A model generated the notes under the pieces. It did not search any database and had not been told where the DNA came from. It saw nothing but the letters and a program-made list of their open reading frames with translations. DNA of 64,000 bases from Streptomyces sp. NA04227 (lineage in GTDB: Bacteria; Actinomycetota; Actinomycetes; Streptomycetales; Streptomycetaceae), in contig NZ_CP054918.1 of NCBI RefSeq assembly GCF_013364195.1, positions 3,895,001-3,959,000 on the forward strand, in the 5' to 3' direction. How positions within the stretch are numbered: position 1 is the first letter of the stretch; every line of letters starts with the position of its first letter. A program made the position numbers and the translations under genes. This document shows positions 57,990 through 64,000 of this stretch, piece after piece.

Positions 57990-58640
57990 CCGTCGGGGTC
58001 AAGTCGGGCCGGGCGGCAGCTTGGCCGCGAACCGCGAGTTGTGCACAGCCCCGTCTTCGAAACGAATCCCCCGAGGTAACTAGGTGGGGGTAGTAGTAGG
58101 GGCTGTGGAAACCGTGGATAACCGCGTTTGCGCAGGTCACCATCGGTTTTCTGTCCACCGAGCCTGTGGGCGGCAGCCGTGGACAACCCTCCGAATCTGT
58201 GGACGGGGGAAAGTTCTGCACACCCGATGCACAGGCAAGGGGTGGTTCTCCCCAACGCCGTCCCCAGCTTTACCCACGTTCCCCACAGCTCAACCGATCA
58301 CCTTTGTGTGACGCCTTTCACTCGGACCGGTGAGAGGGCGTGCCGCGTTGCCGAACAGTGGACAGCGGTGTGGAGAAGCGGGCGCAAGCTGGGGACAAGA
58401 GCGGCCCGCTTGTGGGCGGGCGGTGGACAACCGATTCCACAGCCTGTGTACAGAGCAATCGTCCACAAGCTGTGGAGAGTGATCGTCCACGAATCCACAG
58501 GCAGCTGAGCTGGGGAGATCGTCCCATCCCCGGGCCCCTTGTGGACGCGGTATGGACAACTCTTCCCTCCCCAGGGTGTGGACGCGAAGAAGTCCCCGAA
58601 TCTGTGGAGAAGGGGCCGTGGGGACCCCGTATTCGAACAG
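57990..58640. other. oriC: Chromosomal replication origin oriC
   Basis: The non-coding space between dnaN and dnaA contains at least a dozen near-matches to the streptomycete DnaA box TTGTCCACA on both strands. Examples are 58039, 58113, 58151, 58179, 58198, 58357, 58422, 58459, 58483, 58540, 58551 and 58577. They form clusters around 58100-58210 and 58350-58590. About 300 bases from there to the dnaA stop at 58940 hold no gene. The surrounding gene order supports the call. Confidence 0.95.
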
Positions 58641-58939
58641 GCGCCTCCCGAACCGGCGAGCGGCGAGAGGTTTCGGAAGCCGGGAAACCGGTCCGGGAAC
58701 GGGCTTCGGGGGTGGGAAACGGCCCTCGGAGGGCCTGAATCCCGCCTCCCGGGAGCGGAGTCGTACGGGGGCGTCCCGTCCGTACGGCCTCTCAACGCAC
58801 GGAAGCGCCGCGGGACTTGATGCCCTTGGCGCTTCTGCGGAGGTTCGGGAGCGGGTGGCGGACCTTGACGCGGGGCCGGCCGCGTGGGTGTGGCGTGTCT
58901 GCGGTGCGGCCCGCGCAGCGGTCCGCGGTGCGGCGGCCC

Positions 58940-61270
58940 TCAGCCGTTCTTGATGCGGTTCGTCAGCTCGGTGACCTGGTTGTAGATGGAGCGGCGCTCC
59001 GCCATCAGCGCGCGGATCTTGCGGTCCGCGTGCATCACGGTGGTGTGGTCGCGGCCGCCGAACTGCGCGCCGATCTTGGGCAGCGAGAGATCGGTCAGCT
59101 CACGGCACAGATACATGGCGATCTGCCGCGCCGTCACCAGGACCCGGCTGCGCGAGGATCCGCACAGGTCGTCCACCGTCAGCCCGAAGTAGTCGGCGGT
59201 CGCCGCCATGATGGCCGGGGCGGTGATCTCGGGCGCGGCGTCCTCGCCACCGGGGATGAGGTCCTTGAGGACGATCTCCGTCAGACCGAGGTCCACCGGC
59301 TGCCGGTTGAGCGAGGCGAAGGCGGTCACCCGGATCAGCGCGCCCTCCAGCTCACGGATGTTGCGCGAGATCCGGGAGGCGATGAACTCCAGTACCTCCG
59401 GCGGGGCGTTGAGCTGCTCCTGTACCGCCTTCTTGCGCAGGATCGCGATCCGGGTCTCCAGCTCGGGCGGCTGGACGTCGGTGATCAGACCCCACTCGAA
59501 GCGGTTGCGCAGCCGGTCCTCCAGCGTGACGAGCTGCTTGGGCGGCCGGTCCGAGGACAGCACGATCTGCTTGTTGGCGTTGTGCAGCGTATTGAAGGTG
59601 TGGAAGAACTCCTCCTGCGTCGACTCCTTGTCCGCGAGGAACTGGATGTCGTCGACGAGCAGGATGTCCATCTCGCGGTAGCGCTTGCGGAAGCTGTCGC
59701 CCTTGCCGTCGCGGATCGAGTTGATGAACTCGTTGGTGAACTCCTCCGAGCTCACGTACCGCACCCGGGTGCCGGGATACAGACTGCGCGCGTAGTGCCC
59801 GATCGCGTGCAGCAGATGGGTCTTCCCGAGGCCCGACTCCCCATAGATGAACAGGGGGTTGTACGCCTTCGCGGGCGCCTCGGCGACGGCGACCGCGGCC
59901 GCGTGCGCGAAACGGTTCGAGGCACCGATGACGAAGGTGTCGAACAGGTACTTCGGGTTCAGCCGGGCGGTGGGCTCCCCCGGCCCGGTGGCCGGTGCGG
60001 GCTTCGCCGCCAGTGGCCCGGGCGCTCCGCTGGACGCGGGGAGCGCGGATCCCACCGGACCGCCCGCGTGCACATGCCCACGCGCGGAGGGCACCCCCGG
60101 CACACCGTGCCCACCCGGCCCCGAGGGTCCGCCCGGTCCGGCGGGCCCACCCGAACCACCGGGCTCGGGCCGCTCGCGCCGGTCCCCGCGGTCGTAGTCG
60201 CCGCGCGGCTTGTCGTACTCGCCGCGTTCCCCGCGTTCCCCGCGCTCGCCCCGGTCGAACTCGGCGCGCTGCTCGTACGGAAGCCGGTCGCCCGGGTAGC
60301 CGGACCGCTCTGCGTCGAAGCCCGCGCGCTCCCGCTCGTACGGAGAACGGTCGCCCGCCTCGTACGGCGCGCGCTCACCGGCCCCTTCGTAACCGCGGTC
60401 GCCCTCGTAGGAACGGTCGCCTTCGTAGGGACGGTCCTTCTCGTACGAGGTGGCCGTGCGCTCGGTGTCGTAGCCGCCGTGCTCGCCCTCGCGGGGGGCG
60501 CGTTCGCTGGTGTAGGGGCGCGACTGGTCGTAGGGCGCGCGCTCCTGCTCGTACGCCGGGCGCTCGGAGTCGTATGCGGGGCGCTCGGATTCGTAGCCGT
60601 TGCGGTCGGGCTCGTAGGAGTTGCGGTCGGTGCCGCGGTAGTCCTGGCCGCGCTGCTGGCCGGGGCCCTGGTACGGGTCGCGGTCCGGGAAGCCGAGCCG
60701 CGGCTGCTGCCAGCTGTACTCCTCCTGTCCCGGCCGGGGCCAGGCACCGGGCTCGGGGCGCTGGTACTCGGCGGGGTAGGCGGGCCGGGCGGTGGGCAGC
60801 GCCTCGCCACGGGGCGCGGGAAAGCCGTCCCCGCGCTCCTCGCGCCGTCCGCCCTGGTCGTCGTGCTCCTCACGCCGGCCGTAGCCCTCGTACTCGCGGC
60901 CGTTCCCGCCCAGGGACAGCAACTCGGGCTCGGCCGCGCGGCCCTGGGCACTCCGCTGTTCCTGTGCGGGAACCAGCGGGGCCTCGCCCGCGCTCTCGTC
61001 GACAACGATCGCCATACGGATCCGACGGTTGTACTCGCGGCTCAGCGCCTGGCCGACGACCGGGGCCAGGCGGCCCTCCAGTACGCCCTTGGCGAATTCG
61101 TTCGGAACGGCGAGCAGCGCGGTGTCCGCGACCAGTCCCAGGGCGAGGCAACGCCGCAGCCAGAGCTGGTCCTTCGCCTCGATCCCGTGACCGCCGCCGT
61201 CCTGCGCTCCGAGGAGTTGGTCGAGAACTCGTGGCCACACTGCGGCAAGATCGGCAGGTACGTCAGCCAC
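58940..61270 (-). CDS. dnaA: Chromosomal replication initiator DnaA (extended linker)
   Basis: 776 residues. Domain I spans about 1-85. Domain II (about 90-440) is an exceptionally long, repetitive linker rich in Arg, Glu, Tyr, Pro and Gly, with repeated 'YESERPAY'-like units. The AAA+ domain has Walker A '[11 protein letters not shown]' (about 477) and Walker B '[10 protein letters not shown]' (about 537). Domain IV carries the DnaA-box-binding signature '[15 protein letters not shown]' (about 735). It unwinds oriC. Streptomyces DnaA proteins already have a long linker (about 650 residues in total, from memory); this one is longer still. GTG 61270. Confidence 0.98.
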   Translation of the reverse strand: MADVPADLAAVWPRVLDQLLGAQDGGGHGIEAKDQLWLRRCLALGLVADTALLAVPNEFAKGVLEGRLAPVVGQALSREYNRRIRMAIVVDESAGEAPLVPAQEQRSAQGRAAEPELLSLGGNGREYEGYGRREEHDDQGGRREERGDGFPAPRGEALPTARPAYPAEYQRPEPGAWPRPGQEEYSWQQPRLGFPDRDPYQGPGQQRGQDYRGTDRNSYEPDRNGYESERPAYDSERPAYEQERAPYDQSRPYTSERAPREGEHGGYDTERTATSYEKDRPYEGDRSYEGDRGYEGAGERAPYEAGDRSPYERERAGFDAERSGYPGDRLPYEQRAEFDRGERGERGERGEYDKPRGDYDRGDRRERPEPGGSGGPAGPGGPSGPGGHGVPGVPSARGHVHAGGPVGSALPASSGAPGPLAAKPAPATGPGEPTARLNPKYLFDTFVIGASNRFAHAAAVAVAEAPAKAYNPLFIYGESGLGKTHLLHAIGHYARSLYPGTRVRYVSSEEFTNEFINSIRDGKGDSFRKRYREMDILLVDDIQFLADKESTQEEFFHTFNTLHNANKQIVLSSDRPPKQLVTLEDRLRNRFEWGLITDVQPPELETRIAILRKKAVQEQLNAPPEVLEFIASRISRNIRELEGALIRVTAFASLNRQPVDLGLTEIVLKDLIPGGEDAAPEITAPAIMAATADYFGLTVDDLCGSSRSRVLVTARQIAMYLCRELTDLSLPKIGAQFGGRDHTTVMHADRKIRALMAERRSIYNQVTELTNRIKNG

Positions 61271-61428
61271 AGGGCACGCTCTCTCGCAGGTCCCACGAAG
61301 GTGTGGTGATGGGACGGGGTCGGAAGATCACTCGGGCCGGACGCCTTTGAGCAAGGGGTGAACCGAGGGGAAGGGAACGAATCGGAGTCCAGCCACGGTA
61401 GTCAGGGCGACGGGTACGGTTCAAGTTG

Positions 61429-61437
61429 TTGTCCACA
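61429..61437. promoter_or_regulatory. Perfect DnaA box in the dnaA upstream region
   Basis: TTGTCCACA exactly, followed by a second weaker TGTGCACAG at 61441, in the 448-bp dnaA-rpmH intergenic region. Probably autoregulation of dnaA by DnaA. The rest of the gap must contain the divergent dnaA and rpmH promoters; no gene is present. Confidence 0.85.
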
Positions 61438-61718
61438 GCCTGTGCACAGTGTCCCCCGTCGGCCCCTCGCGGCGTGCCACCGGCCGTCGTCCCCAGGCTG
61501 GTTTGACCGGACGGCGCGGCCCCGCGTACCGTAACCAGGTCGAGTTGTCGATGGCTGCTGCCGCCTGCCTCCGATGGGCAAAAGGCCGAGTTCCCTGGTC
61601 AGTCCCGGGATCCCTTGGTCGGGAAGCGGTGCACTCGGGCGTAAGCGAGCTTCTCGTGGGCGCACGGTGACAGCCAGCGATCTCCCGCGATCCTTCGATT
61701 CATTACTGGAGCCCCCGA

Positions 61719-61856
61719 GTGAGCAAGCGCACCTTCCAGCCGAACAACCGTCGTCGCGCGAAGACCCACGGCTTCCGGCTGCGGATGCGCACCCGTGCCG
61801 GCCGCGCGATTCTCGCGTCCCGCCGTGGCAAGGGTCGCGCCCGTCTGTCCGCCTGA
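61719..61856 (+). CDS. rpmH: 50S ribosomal protein L34
   Basis: 45 residues from GTG 61719. The sequence has the L34 pattern [19 protein letters not shown], then '[24 protein letters not shown]'. Length is normal. Divergent from dnaA and 21 bases upstream of rnpA. Confidence 0.98.
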   Translation: MSKRTFQPNNRRRAKTHGFRLRMRTRAGRAILASRRGKGRARLSA

Positions 61857-61877
61857 TCGCAGCCAGGTCATGACGTC

Positions 61878-62261
61878 GTGCTGCCTACCGAGCATCGGCT
61901 GAGGCGGCGCGAAGACTTCGCGACCGCGGTACGCCGAGGACGCCGGGCCGGACGGCCCCTGTTGGTCGTCCACATCGCCCAGCACCGCAGCGGTGTCACA
62001 ACGGACCCGCACGCACCGGGGGAGGATGCCTCCCCCACGCGTGCGGGTTTCGTCGTGAGCAAGGCCGTGGGCGGAGCGGTCGTACGCACCAAGGTGAAGC
62101 GTCGGCTTCGCCACCTGATGCGGGACCGAGTCGAACGTCTGCCCCCCGGTAGCCTGGTAGTCGTACGAGCGCTTCCCGGTGCGGGTGACGCCGATCACGC
62201 ACAACTGGCCCGAGACCTGGACGCCGCTCTGGAGCGGCTACTGGGAAGGGGCACGCGATGA
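61878..62261 (+). CDS. rnpA: Ribonuclease P protein component
   Basis: 127 residues from GTG 61878. '[21 protein letters not shown]', '[26 protein letters not shown]' (the RNxxKRxLR signature with Thr for Asn) and '[10 protein letters not shown]' are typical. A Pro/Asp-rich insertion of about 18 residues (around 45-62) interrupts the central strand region. It assists the RNase P RNA in tRNA maturation. It overlaps yidD by 4 bases (ATGA). Confidence 0.96.
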   Translation: MLPTEHRLRRREDFATAVRRGRRAGRPLLVVHIAQHRSGVTTDPHAPGEDASPTRAGFVVSKAVGGAVVRTKVKRRLRHLMRDRVERLPPGSLVVVRALPGAGDADHAQLARDLDAALERLLGRGTR

Positions 62262-62614
62262 AGTACCCACTGCTGGCACTGATCAAGATCTATCAGTGGA
62301 CCATCAGCCCGCTCCTCGGGCCGGTGTGCAAGTACTACCCGTCGTGTTCTCACTACGGCTACCAGGCCATCGACCGGCATGGTGCGATCAAGGGCACGGC
62401 GCTCACCGGCTGGCGCATTCTGCGGTGCAATCCGTGGTCGGCCGGCGGTGTCGATCACGTACCGCCGCGCAAGCGACCGCGGTGGCACGAAACGCTGCGT
62501 AATGCCTGGCGCGAACGCAAGGGCGGGCCATCCGCCGCCGGCGCGCCTTCCGGGAGCCGTCAGGAGCTCTCGAGTCCCGCCGCCGAGACCCCGTCCCATG
62601 CTCAAGGAGCCTGA
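62258..62614 (+). CDS. yidD: Membrane protein insertion efficiency factor YidD
   Basis: 118 residues. '[33 protein letters not shown]' and '[19 protein letters not shown]' are the hallmarks, with the three conserved Cys. A Pro/Ser-rich C-terminal extension of about 35 residues is variable. It sits between rnpA and yidC as usual. Confidence 0.97.
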   Translation: MKYPLLALIKIYQWTISPLLGPVCKYYPSCSHYGYQAIDRHGAIKGTALTGWRILRCNPWSAGGVDHVPPRKRPRWHETLRNAWRERKGGPSAAGAPSGSRQELSSPAAETPSHAQGA

Positions 62615-62617
62615 TTA

Positions 62618-63934
62618 GTGGACACGATTGCCAGTCTCTTCAGCTTCATCACCACACCTGTCTCCTGGATCATCGTCCAGTTCCACAGCGTGTTCGGTGC
62701 GATCTTCGGCGAGGACTCGGGCTGGGCCTGGGGCCTGTCCATCGTCTCCCTGGTGATCCTGATCCGTATCTGCCTGATCCCGCTCTTCGTGAAGCAGATC
62801 AAGGCGACGCGGGCCATGCAGACCCTGCAGCCCGAGATGAAGAAGATCCAGGAGCGCTACAAGAACGACAAGCAGCGCCAGTCCGAGGAAATGATGAAGC
62901 TGTACAAGGAGACGGGTACCAACCCGCTCTCCTCGTGCCTTCCGATCCTCGCGCAGTCGCCGTTCTTCTTCGCCCTGTACCACGTGCTCAGCAAGATCGC
63001 CTCGGGTGACGAGGTCGGCGTTCTCACCCAGTCGCAGGTCGACAGTGCGCGGACGGCACACATCTTCGGCGCCCCGATCGCGGCGAAGTTCATGGATAGC
63101 GCCGACAAGGTCGAGGCGCTCGGTTCCTCGCTGACGGACGTCCGCGTCGTCACCGCGATCATGATCGTCCTGATGTCGCTGTCGCAGTTCTACACGCAGC
63201 GTCAGCTGATGACGAAGAACGTCGACACCACGGTGAAGACGCCGTTCATGCAGCAGCAGAAGATGCTGATGTACGTCTTCCCCGTCATCTTCGCCATCTT
63301 CGGTATCAACTTCCCCGTCGGTGTGCTCGTCTACTGGCTGACCACCAACGTCTGGACCATGGGTCAGCAGATGTTCGTCATCCGCCAGAACCCGACCCCG
63401 GGCAGCAAGGCCCAGGCCGCCTACCTGGAGCGGAAGCTCAAGCACATCACGCACTCCGGCAAGGTCAGCGGCCGCGGCAACCGCAACGCCATCAAGGCCA
63501 TCGTCGCCAAGGGCCGCGACCGCAACGAGTTCGAGCGCAAGTTCATCAACGGTCTGAGCAAGGCCGGGTTCGCGGCTCAGACCGACGGCTCGGTGGCGCG
63601 GAGCGAGACCGCCGCGGTCGCCACGGAGACGGCGGAGGGCGGCTCCGGCGCCGGTGCCCCGAAGCGCCAGCAGCCCAAGCGGCAGTCCAAGGCCCAGCGT
63701 CATGCCGGTGGTGCGCAGAGCACCGCGAAGGCCGCTGGGGAGAAGACCTCGCTGTCCAAGAATGACGAGAACGCCGAGGACACCGCTGGGTCGCAGGACG
63801 AGCCTCCCGCCAAGGGGTCCACGGCACAGCCCAAGCCCGCAGGCGGCAAGTCCGCTTCCGGCACTGCCCGAGCCAAAGCCAAATCCGGACAGCGCAAGGG
63901 ACCGCAGCGGCCCAAGCACCCGTCCAAGAAGTAA
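62618..63934 (+). CDS. yidC: Membrane protein insertase YidC
   Basis: 438 residues from GTG 62618. Membrane segments are seen at about 15-60 ('[29 protein letters not shown]', with the conserved Arg), 100-130 and 215-260 ('[33 protein letters not shown]'). A long basic, Ala/Lys/Ser-rich cytoplasmic C-terminus follows (about 280-438). It inserts membrane proteins with or without Sec. Gram-positive layout without the large periplasmic domain. Confidence 0.98.
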   Translation: MDTIASLFSFITTPVSWIIVQFHSVFGAIFGEDSGWAWGLSIVSLVILIRICLIPLFVKQIKATRAMQTLQPEMKKIQERYKNDKQRQSEEMMKLYKETGTNPLSSCLPILAQSPFFFALYHVLSKIASGDEVGVLTQSQVDSARTAHIFGAPIAAKFMDSADKVEALGSSLTDVRVVTAIMIVLMSLSQFYTQRQLMTKNVDTTVKTPFMQQQKMLMYVFPVIFAIFGINFPVGVLVYWLTTNVWTMGQQMFVIRQNPTPGSKAQAAYLERKLKHITHSGKVSGRGNRNAIKAIVAKGRDRNEFERKFINGLSKAGFAAQTDGSVARSETAAVATETAEGGSGAGAPKRQQPKRQSKAQRHAGGAQSTAKAAGEKTSLSKNDENAEDTAGSQDEPPAKGSTAQPKPAGGKSASGTARAKAKSGQRKGPQRPKHPSKK

Positions 63935-63948
63935 GAAGGAGTCCATCC

Positions 63949-64000
63949 GTGTCGGAAGGAACCATCTCTCCCGCCGAGGGCGACACCCTGACCCGCCTGG
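63949..64000 (+). CDS. khpB: Jag/KhpB RNA-binding protein (start only)
   Basis: GTG 63949 with AGAAGGAG upstream opens a frame beginning 'SEGTISPAEGDTLTRL' that runs off the window edge. Its place behind yidC and this start match the KH-R3H protein family found there in actinobacteria. Only 17 residues are visible. Confidence 0.75.
   Translation, partial: MSEGTISPAEGDTLTRL

Noticed and set aside
58817..61309. Long plus-strand open frame opposite dnaA
   Set aside because: A shadow of dnaA; the hydrophobic runs are complements of the repetitive linker codons, not membrane helices.

Overview
This window is a high-GC, streptomycete-type actinobacterial chromosome segment that reaches the replication origin. 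The evidence is the gene order on the right (DUF3566 gene, gyrA, gyrB, a DUF721/DciA gene, recF, gnd, dnaN, oriC, dnaA, rpmH, rnpA, yidD, yidC, khpB), many GTG starts, clustered DnaA boxes, a parS-like site and streptomycete marker families (DUF5324, DUF6344, DLW-39). Every call is made by reading the sequence; no database search was run.

Positions 1-25,260 hold an accessory block. It starts with the end of a DUF5324 gene and a parS-like site. Next come two copies of a sigma-factor/SRPBCC gene pair around a carboxylesterase. A compact biosynthetic cluster with no PKS or NRPS module follows: a phosphopantetheinyl transferase, class II DAHP synthase, MMPL exporter, epoxide-hydrolase-like enzyme, AMP-ligase, FAAL, ACP, transglutaminase-like enzyme, second ACP, second AMP-ligase, ferritin-like diiron enzyme, hotdog thioesterase, LCAD-like acyl-CoA dehydrogenase and a fused TrpE-TrpG (anthranilate/ADIC-type) synthase. 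The simplest reading is an acyl chain loaded on one carrier protein, an aromatic or amino acid loaded on the other, and the two joined without an NRPS. The product is unknown. Four sites of the form GGGAGT-N18-CTCT lie upstream of the sigma-A gene, the esterase, the PPTase and the ligase operon, and look like one sigma-factor regulon.

Positions 25,260-34,560 are ordinary streptomycete chromosome: an ABC1 kinase, tRNA-Ala, a helix-turn-helix protein, a Ser/Thr kinase, a DUF6344 protein, DLW-39, a secreted anchored protein, a methyltransferase and a serine hydrolase. A gene-poor kilobase with short tandem repeats lies in the middle.

Positions 34,560-47,780 are an island at tRNA-Ile(GAU). Two partial copies of the tRNA 3' half (about 34.6 and 36.55 kb) lie in direct orientation with the intact tRNA at 47.7 kb. 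A tyrosine-integrase C-terminal remnant sits beside the middle copy. The island carries a complete type I-E CRISPR-Cas system (cas3, cas8e, cse2, cas7e, cas5e, cas6e, cas1, cas2), with two outward-facing arrays of 5 and 10 repeats that have related but different repeats.

Positions 47,780-64,000 are the conserved oriC region. oriC lies between dnaN and dnaA. DnaA has an unusually long, repetitive linker, and the dnaA upstream region has a perfect DnaA box.
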